Below the pieces are notes generated by a model, which had not been told where the DNA came from, ran no database searches, and worked only from the letters and a program-made list of their open reading frames with translations. A DNA stretch of 64,000 nt, from assembly GCA_963756975.1 (NCBI GenBank), contig CAVWPS010000002.1, positions 1-64,000 on the forward strand, in the 5' to 3' direction. The position numbers and the translations under genes are program-made. The number at the start of each line of letters is the position of its first letter. The first letter of the stretch is position 1. Source of the DNA: CAVRQM01 sp963756975. Lineage in GTDB: Bacteria > Pseudomonadota > Alphaproteobacteria > Acetobacterales > Acetobacteraceae. Below are positions 17,171 through 29,183 of this stretch, in pieces.

Positions 17171-20026
17171 ATGCCATCCCGCCCGCTGATCCGCGGCTGC
17201 CGCGCGCACGCCCCGTCCGAGCCGTCCGGCTGGGCGGCCGTGACCTCGCGAGTGGCCGCGATCGGCCTCGCCGACATCGTCGTCGCGGCCCCTGCCCCGG
17301 TCACCGCCGGCGGATTGCTGGTCGATGTCGATGCTGTCCGCGCCGGCCTGGCCGGCGTCGCGACCGCCGCGAGAGCCGCGAAACTGCGGCTCTGGCTGTC
17401 CCTGCGGATGGACGCGGTCGACCCGCGCGGTCCCTCCGCGGCGGCGTTTCGCGCGCCGGATTGGCAGATCGTCGACCCCCGGATGCCCGAACTCGCGGCG
17501 ACCACCGATTTCGATTCGCCGGCGGCGCTGACGTGGTGGGCCGAACGCGCGACCGCGTGGGTCAAGGCCGGTGTCGCGGGCCTGATCGTCGATCATGCGG
17601 ACGGCGTACCGCCCCAGTTCGTCACGGCCCTGACCGACGCCGTGCCGGGCCTGTTCGTCGTCCCCCACCTGTCGGGTCTGCGCGCGGCGGCCGGATGGCG
17701 CGGCGGTGCCGGCGTCCTGCTCGACGCCGCCGGTTTCGACTTGTCGCGCGACGGCACCTGGGTCCGGCTCGCCGAGGTCAACGAGGCGACGCGGCTCATC
17801 TTGTCCACCGACGGCGACCCGGCGCTCGCGGCGGCACTCGGCGACGGCTGGATCGCGGAGCTTCCGGGCGAGTCCGACGACGCCGCGATCGCCGCGCTGA
17901 CCGCCGCCGCACGGACGCAGCCCGGCAGCACCCCGGCGGTGCCCAAGGCCGGACCGAGGGTCGCGTTCACCCGGCGTCAGGGCAGCCTTGTCGTCACGAC
18001 CGAGATCGGGACCGACGGCCGCGTCACCAGCACGGCGGCGGCCGAGCTGCCGCCGATCCTGCGCGACCGCCCGAAGGAAGCCGTGAGCGCCGCGACGGCG
18101 GCCGGGTCCGGCCGGATCGGGATCGAGGCCGTCACCCCGACCATCGAAGGCGGCCGGTTCGCGGCGAAGACCACGCTGGGCAACGCCATTTCGGTGGAAG
18201 CGGACCTGATCTGCGACGGCCACGACACGCTCGGGGCCGTGCTGCAGTGGCGGCCGGCGAACGAGGCCCCGTGGCGCGGCGTGCGGATGCGCCACCTCGG
18301 CAACGACCGCTGGACCGCGAGCTTCACGCCCGAGGCGATCGGCCGCTACCAGTTTCGCGTCTTCGTCTGGCGCGACGCCTTCGCCACCTATCAGAACGAG
18401 CTGACCAAGAAGGTCGCCGCCGGCCTCGACGTCTCGCTCGAGCTGCGTGAGGGTGCCGCGATGGTCGACGCCGTCGCCGATCGCGCGAAGGAGGCGGCTT
18501 CCATCCTCACCCGCCTCGGCGCGCTCAAGACCCAGGCGGAACAGGCGGAACTGCTGCTGTCGCCGGCGGCCACCACGGCCATGGACCGTGGCGACACTCG
18601 CGCCTTCTCGACCGTCAGCGCCGTGTTCCCGGTCGAGGTGGACCGGGTCCGGGCCGAGTTCGCCAGCTGGTACGAGCTGTTCCCCCGCTCGATGTCCCCC
18701 GAGCCCGGCCGTCACGGGACGTTGCGCGACGTGATCCCGCACCTGCCCCGCATCGCCGCGATGGGGTTCGACATCCTGTATTTCCCGCCGGTCCACCCGA
18801 TCGGGCGCACCAACCGCAAGGGCCGCAACAACTCGCTGACGCCCGCGGCCGACGACCCGGGCAGCCCGTACGCGATCGGCTCGGCCGAGGGCGGCCACGA
18901 CGCGCTGCATCCGGAGCTCGGCACGCTGGCCGATTTCGAGGCGCTGCGGCAGGCGGCCGAGGCGCATGGGATGGAGCTTGCGATCGACTTCGCCATCCAG
19001 TGCTCGCCCGACCATCCGTGGCTGAAGGAGCATCCGGATTGGTTCGACTGGCGGCCGGACGGCACGATCCGTTACGCCGAGAACCCGCCGAAGAAATACG
19101 AGGACATCGTCAACGTCGATTTCTACGCCAAGGGTGCCGTCCCCGATCTGTGGGTGGCGCTGTGCGACGTGGTGAAGCTGTGGGCCAAGCGCGGCGTGCG
19201 GGTGTTCCGGGTCGACAACCCGCACACCAAGCCGTTCCCGTTCTGGGAATGGATGATCGACGAGGTGCGCGCGAGCTATCCGGACGCGCTGTTCCTGGCC
19301 GAGGCGTTCACGCGGCCGAAGATCATGGCGCGGCTCGGCAAGGTCGGCTTCACGCAGAGCTACACCTACTTCACATGGCGCAACACCCGCGCCGAGATGC
19401 AGACCTATCTCGCCGAGCTGTCGGAGGAGCCGTGGCGCGATTGCTTCCGGCCGAACTTCTTCGTCAACACGCCCGACATCAACCCGCCCTTCCTGCAGAA
19501 CGGCGGCCGGCCCGCGCACCTCATCCGCGCGGCGCTCGCCACATTGCTGTCCGGAAACTGGGGCATGTACGCCGGGTTCGAGTTGTGCGAGGCGACGCCG
19601 GTCCCGGGCCGCGAAGAGTACCTGGACAGCGAAAAGTATCAGTTGCGCGCATGGGATTGGGACCGGCCCGGCAACATCTCTGCCGAGATCGCGCGGCTGA
19701 ACACGGTGCGGCGGCGCAACGCGGCGCTGCACACGCATCTGGATACGGTGTTCCTGCCGTGCGACGACCCGCAGGTGATGGTGTTCGAGCGCGCGACGCC
19801 GGACCGCAGCAACGTGCTGATCTGCGCCGTGAGTTTCGATCCGTACGGCACGCACACGCCGAACATCGAGTTGCCGCTGTACAAGTGGTTGCTCCCCGAT
19901 AGCGCCACGCTCGCGTGCGAAGACGTTTTGCACGACACGAATTTCACGCTGACCGGCAAGTGGCAGCGCGTGACCCTGACGCCGGACGCGCCGTACACTG
20001 TCTGGCGCGCCGCACCGGACGTTTGA
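17171..20026 (+). CDS. glgE: alpha-1,4-glucan:maltose-1-phosphate maltosyltransferase GlgE, with long N-terminal extension
   Basis: The enzyme adds maltosyl units from maltose-1-phosphate to growing alpha-glucan chains (GH13_3). In the C-terminal 650 residues the catalytic set is intact: nucleophile D682 in FRVDNPHTKPFPFWEW, acid/base E711 in FLAEAFTRP, and D769 in FVNTPDI. Residues 1 to about 300 are extra compared with actinobacterial GlgE (about 660-700 aa). They contain barrel-like pieces such as AGVAGLIVDHADG, so this part looks like a decayed amylase-type barrel, as in some other proteobacterial GlgE proteins. ATG 17171 has GGAG 9 nt upstream. ATG 17156 lacks a properly placed one. Its maltose-1-phosphate would come from the maltokinase part of the next gene. 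Confidence 0.93.
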   Translation: MPSRPLIRGCRAHAPSEPSGWAAVTSRVAAIGLADIVVAAPAPVTAGGLLVDVDAVRAGLAGVATAARAAKLRLWLSLRMDAVDPRGPSAAAFRAPDWQIVDPRMPELAATTDFDSPAALTWWAERATAWVKAGVAGLIVDHADGVPPQFVTALTDAVPGLFVVPHLSGLRAAAGWRGGAGVLLDAAGFDLSRDGTWVRLAEVNEATRLILSTDGDPALAAALGDGWIAELPGESDDAAIAALTAAARTQPGSTPAVPKAGPRVAFTRRQGSLVVTTEIGTDGRVTSTAAAELPPILRDRPKEAVSAATAAGSGRIGIEAVTPTIEGGRFAAKTTLGNAISVEADLICDGHDTLGAVLQWRPANEAPWRGVRMRHLGNDRWTASFTPEAIGRYQFRVFVWRDAFATYQNELTKKVAAGLDVSLELREGAAMVDAVADRAKEAASILTRLGALKTQAEQAELLLSPAATTAMDRGDTRAFSTVSAVFPVEVDRVRAEFASWYELFPRSMSPEPGRHGTLRDVIPHLPRIAAMGFDILYFPPVHPIGRTNRKGRNNSLTPAADDPGSPYAIGSAEGGHDALHPELGTLADFEALRQAAEAHGMELAIDFAIQCSPDHPWLKEHPDWFDWRPDGTIRYAENPPKKYEDIVNVDFYAKGAVPDLWVALCDVVKLWAKRGVRVFRVDNPHTKPFPFWEWMIDEVRASYPDALFLAEAFTRPKIMARLGKVGFTQSYTYFTWRNTRAEMQTYLAELSEEPWRDCFRPNFFVNTPDINPPFLQNGGRPAHLIRAALATLLSGNWGMYAGFELCEATPVPGREEYLDSEKYQLRAWDWDRPGNISAEIARLNTVRRRNAALHTHLDTVFLPCDDPQVMVFERATPDRSNVLICAVSFDPYGTHTPNIELPLYKWLLPDSATLACEDVLHDTNFTLTGKWQRVTLTPDAPYTVWRAAPDV

Positions 20027-20037
20027 GGACCAATTTG

Positions 20038-23000
20038 ATGAACGACATGAATTCTCCGGCCACCCAGGACCCGCTTTGGTACAAGGACGCGGTCATCTAT
20101 CAACTGCATCTGAAATCGTTCTTTGACGGAAACAATGACGGGGTTGGCGACTTCCAGGGGCTGATCGAAAAGCTCGATTATGTCGCCGAACTCGGCGTCA
20201 CCGCGATCTGGATGCTGCCGTTCTACCCGAGCCCGCGCCGGGACGACGGCTACGACATCGCCGAATATCGTGGCGTGCATCCCGAATACGGGACGCTCGA
20301 CGATGTGCGGAAACTGGTCGAGGCGGCGCACGCGCGCGGCCTGAAAATCATCACCGAACTCGTCATCAACCACACGTCCGATCAGCACCCGTGGTTTCAG
20401 CGCGCGCGCAACGCGCCGGCCGGCTCGCCCGAGCGGGATTTCTACGTCTGGTCGGACAACGACACCCGCTATGCCGACACGCGCGTGATCTTCGTCGATA
20501 CCGAGAAAAGCAACTGGACGTACGACCCGGTGGCCGGCGCCTATTTCTGGCACCGGTTCTACAGCCACCAGCCGGACCTCAACTTCGACAACCCGGCCGT
20601 CCTCGACGAGGTGCTGTCGATCATGCGCTTCTGGCTCGACCTCGGGATCGACGGTCTGCGGCTCGACGCGGTGCCGTATCTCATCGAGCGCGAGGGCACC
20701 AACAACGAGAACCTGCCCGAGACGCACGCCATCCTCAAGCGCATCCGTGCCGAGATGGATCTGCACGCGCCGGGCAAGATGCTGCTGGCGGAGGCGAACC
20801 AGTGGCCGGAGGACGCCCAGGTCTATTTCGGCGAGGGCGACGAATGCCACATGTCGTTCCACTTCCCGCTGATGCCGCGCATGTACATGGCCATCGCGCG
20901 CGAGGACCGGTTTCCGATCACCGACATCATGCGCCAGACGCCGGCGATCCCGAATAATTGCCAATGGGCGATCTTCCTGCGTAACCACGATGAGCTTACG
21001 CTCGAAATGGTTACGGACAGCGAACGGGATTACCTGTGGGAGACCTATGCGTCGGACAAGCGCGCGCGGCTCAACCTCGGCATCCGGCGGCGGCTCGCCC
21101 CGCTGATGGAGCGTGACCGGCGGCGGATCGAGCTGATGAACTCGCTGCTGCTGTCCATGCCCGGCACGCCGGTGATCTATTACGGCGACGAGATCGGGAT
21201 GGGCGATAACATCCATCTCGGCGACCGCGACGGCGTGCGCACGCCGATGCAGTGGTCGGTGGATCGCAATGGCGGTTTCAGCCGCGCCGACCCGGCGATG
21301 CTGGTGCTGCCGCCGATCATGGACCCGCTGTACGGGTTCCAGGCGATCAACGTCGAGGCGCAATCCTCAGACGCGCACTCCCCGCTCAGCTGGATGCGCC
21401 GGATGCTCGCCGTGCGCCGCCGGTTCGCGGCGTTCGGACGCGGCGAATTGCGGTTCCTGTATCCCGGCAACCGCAAGGTCATGGCGTATCTTCGCGAGTA
21501 CGAGGGGGAGGTCATCCTCTGCGTGTGCAACCTCTCGCGGACGGCGCAGGCGGTCGAGGTCGATCTATCGGCGTTCGACAAGCGAATGCCCGTCGACGCG
21601 GTCGGCGGTGCCGTGTTCCCGCCGATCGGCACGCTGCCGTACTTGTTCACGATGCCGCCCTACGGCTTCTACTGGTTCCTGCTCGCGACGGAGGCGACTT
21701 TGCCCGGCTGGCACGTCAACCCGTCCGAGCCGCTGCCGGAACTCTCGACGCTCGTGCTGCGCGACGGCATCGCCGACGTGCTGCTGCCGGAATCACGCCG
21801 GACGATCGACCGCGAGGTGCTGCCCGCCTACGTGCCGAAGCGCCGGTGGTACGCGGCGAAGACCGAGGCGATGACCGGTGTGCGCGTCGCCTATGCGGCC
21901 CGCCTGCCCGGCTTTCCCGACGTGCTGCTGGCCGAGATCGATACCGAAACGGCCAGCGGGCGCGACCGCTACGTGCTGCCGCTCGGGATCGCGTGGGAAG
22001 ACGGCGGGGCCAACCCGCTGGCCGAGCGGCTGGCGCTGGCGCGGGTGCGGCGCGGCCGCCGCGTCGGTCTGCTGAGCGACGGCTTCGCGGTCGACGGTTT
22101 CACCAAAGCGATGCTGGCGGGCCTGCGCGACCCGCGCGACGTCGCGATCGAGAACGGGCGGCTGAGTTTCCGCCCGACCTCGCTGATGGCCGACATCGCG
22201 TTGCCGGACACCACGACCATTCGCCGTCTGTCGGCCGAGCAGTCCAACAGCTCGCTGATCGTCGACGACCTGCTGGTGCTGAAGGTGGTTCGCCACGTCG
22301 CGGCCGGCATCCATCCGGAGACCGAGATCACGCGCTATCTGACCGAGCGCGGCTTCGGCAACACCGCCCCGCTGTTCGGCGAGGTCGTGCGGATCGACGC
22401 CGACGGCACGCCGAACACGCTGGTGATCGTGCAGGGTTTCGTGCGCAACCAGGGCGACGGCTGGGGCTGGACGCTCGATCTGCTCGCACGCCTCGCCGAC
22501 ACCGCGACCGAGTCGGACGAGGACCCGGTGGCGGGCGAATACGCGCCGTTCGCGACGGTGCTCGGCCGCCGCCTCGGCGAGCTGCACGCCGCCCTCTCCG
22601 CCCCGACCGAGGACGCGAACTTCGCGCCGCAGACGGCCGACGCCACGGTGTTGCGCGACTGGGCGGACGGTGCCCGGGAACAGCTGCGTCAGGCGTTCGA
22701 CCTGCTCGGCAAGATCGAGCCGCCGGACGGTGCCCGGACGATGCTGGATGAGTTGCTCGGAATGCGCGCGGCGCTCGATCGGGCGGTCGAGCGGCTGGCA
22801 CGGGCCGGCTCCGGTGCGCTCAACACGCGGGTGCACGGTGACTTCCACCTCGGTCAGGTGCTGGTCGTCGGCGGCGACGCCTACCTGATCGACTTCGAGG
22901 GCGAACCCGCGCGCACGATGGAACAGCGCCGCGCGCGATCCTGCCCGCTGCGCGACGTGGCGGGTTTGTTGCGGTCGTTCGACTACGCCGCCGCGGCCGC

Positions 23001-23297
23001 GTCGCAGAACCTGACACCCGCGGCCGCCGGGGAGGACGAACGCCGGCACCGGATGATCGACGGGTTCGCGCGCACCGCCTCGGCCGCGTTCCTGGCCGGC
23101 TACAACGGCGTCCTCCATGCGGCCGAAACCCCCTGGGTTCCACCCGGGGCGGAGCAGGCGCTGCTCGATTTGTTCCTGATCGAGAAGGCCGCCTACGAAA
23201 TTCGCTACGAGGCGGCGAACCGGCCCGCGTGGCTCGCGATTCCACTGCGCGGGCTGCTCACGATCGGCCACCGCGTCACCGATGAAGGAGCCTCGGC

Positions 23298-23301
<4 letters not shown>
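20038..23301 (+). CDS. treS: trehalose synthase-maltokinase fusion (TreS-Mak)
   Basis: The 1087-residue protein fuses two enzymes. Residues 1 to about 560 are TreS (GH13_16), which interconverts trehalose and maltose, with D210 in LRLDAVPYL, E252 in LLAEANQW and D318 in RNHDELT. Residues from about 590 are maltokinase, which phosphorylates maltose with ATP. They carry VPKRRWYAAK, the catalytic-loop HGDFHLGQ (D935) and the metal-binding LIDFEGEP. Together they turn trehalose into maltose-1-phosphate for GlgE. ATG 20038 has GAGGA upstream overlapping the glgE stop. The end overlaps glgB by 4 nt, so the GlgE pathway genes are coupled. Confidence 0.96.
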
Positions 23302-25456
<2,155 letters not shown>

Positions 25457-25457
<1 letters not shown>

Positions 25458-27243
25458 TGGCGACACGCCACGCGCATCATCTGCCGTTCGGGGCGGATCT
25501 TCAGGAAGGCGAGCACACGCGGTTCGCGATCTGGGCACCGGAGTGCGATCATGTGCGCCTGCATGTGCGTGACGGCGCGGTGGCACCGATGGCGGCCGAG
25601 GATGGCGGCTGGTTCACGCTGACCAGCCGAGCGCGCCGCCCGGCACGCACTACAAGTTCGTGCTTGCCGGACGGCATGGAAGTGCCCGATCCCGCGTCGC
25701 GCCTGCAGGACGGCGACGTGCACGGCTGGTCCGTCGTCGTCGATCCGGACGCGCATGAATGGCACGATGTCGGACCGGATGGCGGGCCGTGGATGGGGCG
25801 ACCGTGGCATGAGACGGTGCTGCTCGAAATCCACCCCGGCGTCATGGGCGGGTTCAAAGGCATTCGCGACAACCTCGAACGTTGGCTGCGGATGGGTTTT
25901 ACCGCGATCGAGTTGATGCCGTTGAACGAATTCCCCGGCGCGCGAAACTGGGGTTACGACGGGGTGCTGCCCTACGCGCCCGACAGCAGCTACGGCACGC
26001 CGGGCGAGCTGAAGGCGCTGATCGACCACGCGCACGCCCTCGGGATGCAGATGTTCCTCGACGTGGTCTACAACCATTTCGGCCCGGACGGCGCCTACGT
26101 GCACGTCTACGGCGGATCGAGCTTCTTCGACGAGACGCGGTCGTCCCCGTGGGGTGCCGCCATCTTCCACGAGCGCGCCGAGATCCGTGACTTCTTCATC
26201 GAGAACGCGATCTTCTGGCTGCGTGAATACCGCTTCGACGGGCTGCGGTTCGACGCGGTCGGCGCGATCCTCGACCTCGAATTCCCGGTCGTCATGGGCC
26301 AGCGCATCCGCGCCGCGATCGAACCGGGGCGGCATGTCCACCTCGTGCTGGAACACGAGCACAACCGGGCGAGCCTGATGCGCGAGGGCGGCTTCGACGC
26401 GCAATGGGCCGACGACATCCACCACGCGTTTCACGTCCTGCTGACCGGCGAGACCGAGGGATACTACGCCGACTTCGCCGACGCCGCCGGCAAGCTGGCG
26501 CGGTGCCTCGCGGAGGGGTTCGCGTTTCAGGGCGAGGTCAACCTCAAGGGCCAGCATCGGGGCGAGCCGAGCGCCGATCTGCCGCCGACCGCGTTCGTCG
26601 CGTTCCTGCAGAACCACGACCAGATCGGCAACCGCGCGTTCGGCGACCGGCTGACCAGCAGCGTCGATCCGGAGGCGATGCGCGCGGCGCAGGCGTTGCT
26701 TCTGCTGAGCCCGCAGATCCCGCTGCTGTTCATGGGCGAGGAGTACGGCAGCCAGGCGCCGTTCCCGTTCTTCACCGACCACCACGACGAACTCGCCGAT
26801 CTGGTCCGTGAGGGCCGGCGCAAGGAGTTCGCCGGGTTTCGCCGCGTTCGCCGACGAAAAGAAGCGCGAGCAGATCCCGGACCCGAACGCGATGTCGACC
26901 TTCGCCCTCGCCTGCCCCGATCCGGTCGAGGAGGACGAGGACACCGTGCGTCACGTCAAGCTGCTGCTCGGCCTGCGCGCGCGCCACCTGTTCTCGCGCA
27001 TCAAGGGCGCCGCGTCGCTCGGGGCGTCGGCGCTTGAGCGACACGGCGGTGATCGCGCGCTGGCAGATGGGCGACGGGGCCGAACTGGTGATCGCGACCA
27101 ATTTCGGCACCGGGATCGTGCACGTCGACCGGGCACCGGACGGGCCGGTGCTGTTCGAGAGCCATACGGGCGACGCCGCGAAGTTGTCCGGCGGCGCATT
27201 GCCGCCGCGATCCACCGTGGCGTTCCTGCTGGAGCGAACATGA
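25457..27243 (+). pseudogene. treZ: maltooligosyltrehalose trehalohydrolase TreZ, interrupted by four single-base indels
   Basis: TreZ cuts trehalose from maltooligosyltrehalose. The GH13_10 core is clear: FTAIELMPLNEFPGARNWGYDG, nucleophile in FDGLRFDAVGAI, acid in VLEHEHN, and FLQNHDQIGNRAFGDRL. The frame breaks four times. One base is missing near 25625 and one is extra near 25669, leaving about 15 wrong residues where GTHYKFVLA is expected. Extra T residues also fall near 26838 and near 27034. Correcting all four gives 594 aa ending FLLERT, a normal length. Start and stop overlap glgB and malQ exactly, as in an intact operon. Four indels in one gene suggest sequence error, although decay of one trehalose route cannot be excluded. 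Confidence 0.88.
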
Positions 27244-29183
27244 GCGACACCGCCCTGCGCGACCTCGCGCGGATGGCGGGCGTGCTGCCGAACTGGCGCG
27301 ACGTACACGGGCAATGGCACGACGTGGGGGCCGAGACGCTGCGCGCGGTGCTGGCCGCGACCAACGTCGAGGCCGGTGACGACGCGGCGGTCGAACGCTC
27401 GCTCGAAGCCATGCGCGCGTCGCACGACGATTTGCGCCCGCTGACGACGACGACGCTCGGGACCGCGTTTCCCATGCAAGGCGGGTGGGAGGTGAGCCTC
27501 GAGCACGGCGGCGTCGTCGCCGGCGTGGGCGACGTGCGGATCGACGTGCCGGGGTATCACACGCTGGCCACCGAACGCGGCACGACGGTGCTGTGCGTGG
27601 CCCCGCCATCCTGCCCGAGCGTGCCCGGCCGGCGGCCATGGGGCATGGCCGTGCAGCTTTATGGCCTGCGCCGCCCGGGCGACGGCGGCATCGGCGATTT
27701 TTCCGCGCTCGCCGGGTTCGCCGAGGCGGCCGCGCGGCGTGGTGCGGACGCTGTCGCGATCAGCCCGGTGCACGCGCAGTTCTCCGCCGATCCCGACCGG
27801 TTCAGCCCGTACGCGCCGTCGTCGCGTATCATGCTGAACGTGCTGCACGGCGACTCTCCCGAGCCGCACCCGGAGTTGGAGGCGCTGGCGTTCGTCGACT
27901 GGCCGGGGGCGGGGCGCGTCAGGCTCGCGAAGTTGCGCGCCCTGTTCGACCGCGAACGCGACAACGGTGCGGCGGCATTGGCCACGTTCCGCGCCCAAGG
28001 CGGCGAGGCGCTGGAGCGGCACGCACGGTTCGAGGCGTTGCACGCGCATTTCTACGGCCGCGATCCCGCGTCATGGAGCTGGCGGACCTGGCCCACGCGA
28101 TACCGCGATCCGGCCGATGCCGCCGTCGCCGCCTTCGCCGTTGAATACAGCGACGAGGTCGCCTTCCACGCCTGGCTGCAAATGCGCGCCGACCATGGTC
28201 TGCGCGACGCGCAACAGGCCGCGCGCGGTGCGGGAATGCGGATCGGCCTGATCTCCGATCTCGCGGTCGGGACCGATGGCGGTGGCAGCCATGCCTGGAG
28301 CCGGCAGGACGAGACGATGATCGGCCTGTCGATCGGCGCGCCGCCCGATCTGCTGAACCAGCGCGGCCAGAACTGGGGCATCGCCGCCTTCTCGCCGCTC
28401 GGCCTGCGCCAGCACGGGTTCGGCGCGTTCATCGAAATGCTGCGCGCGGCGCTGCGGCACTCTGGCGGCGTTCGGATCGACCACGTCATGGGCCTCGCGC
28501 GGCTATGGGTCGTGCCGGACGGCATGGGCCCGCGCGACGGGGCCTACCTGTCGTTTCCGGTCGCCGACATGCTGCGGATCGTCGCGCTCGAGGCCACGCG
28601 GCGGCAGGCGGTGGTGCTCGGCGAGGATTTGGGCACCGTGCCGGACGGGTTCCAGGAACAGCTCATCGACGGCGGGCTTCTGGGCTTGCGCGTGCTCTGG
28701 TTCGAGCGCGATTTCGACCGCTTCCGCCCGCCCCACGAGTGGTCGCGCCAGGCCGTCGCGATGCCGAGCACGCACGACCTGCCGACCATCGCCGGCTGGT
28801 GGCGCGGCCACGACATCGACTGGCGCGCCCGCATGGGCTGGGAGACGGACGCCGGCGCCGCGCACGCGACACGGGCCCACGAGCGCGGCCTGCTATGGGC
28901 GACGATGCGCGACAGCGGTGCCGCCGGCGGCGACCAGCCCGCGCCCGACGACACATGGCCCGCCGTCGACGCGGCGCTCAGACACACCGCGAAAGCCGCG
29001 TGCGACTTCGTGTTGCTGCCGATCGAGGACGTGCTCGCCGACGAGGAGCAGCCGAACCTTCCCGGCACCACCGACGAACATCCGAACTGGCGGCGTCGTC
29101 ACGACGGGCCGGCCGGCCAACTGCTCGACGCACCTGAAATCGAGGCGCGCCTGGAAGGGTTCCGCGCCGCACGGGAGGCTTGA
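27240..29183 (+). CDS. malQ: 4-alpha-glucanotransferase MalQ
   Basis: The 647-residue GH77 enzyme moves alpha-1,4-glucan segments between chains. It has the barrel signature MGMAVQLYGLRRPGDGGIGDF, catalytic D414 in VRIDHVMGL, E462 in GEDLGTVP and D513 in STHDLPT. It is somewhat shorter than E. coli MalQ (about 690 aa). In the TreY/TreZ route it lengthens short maltooligosaccharides so that they can be reused by TreY. The ATG overlaps the treZ end by 4 nt, and the TGA shares one base with treY. Confidence 0.95.
   Translation: MSDTALRDLARMAGVLPNWRDVHGQWHDVGAETLRAVLAATNVEAGDDAAVERSLEAMRASHDDLRPLTTTTLGTAFPMQGGWEVSLEHGGVVAGVGDVRIDVPGYHTLATERGTTVLCVAPPSCPSVPGRRPWGMAVQLYGLRRPGDGGIGDFSALAGFAEAAARRGADAVAISPVHAQFSADPDRFSPYAPSSRIMLNVLHGDSPEPHPELEALAFVDWPGAGRVRLAKLRALFDRERDNGAAALATFRAQGGEALERHARFEALHAHFYGRDPASWSWRTWPTRYRDPADAAVAAFAVEYSDEVAFHAWLQMRADHGLRDAQQAARGAGMRIGLISDLAVGTDGGGSHAWSRQDETMIGLSIGAPPDLLNQRGQNWGIAAFSPLGLRQHGFGAFIEMLRAALRHSGGVRIDHVMGLARLWVVPDGMGPRDGAYLSFPVADMLRIVALEATRRQAVVLGEDLGTVPDGFQEQLIDGGLLGLRVLWFERDFDRFRPPHEWSRQAVAMPSTHDLPTIAGWWRGHDIDWRARMGWETDAGAAHATRAHERGLLWATMRDSGAAGGDQPAPDDTWPAVDAALRHTAKAACDFVLLPIEDVLADEEQPNLPGTTDEHPNWRRRHDGPAGQLLDAPEIEARLEGFRAAREA

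Noticed and set aside
17114..19933. 939-aa open frame antisense to glgE
   Set aside because: Same reason: complete shadow of a motif-bearing gene in high-GC DNA.
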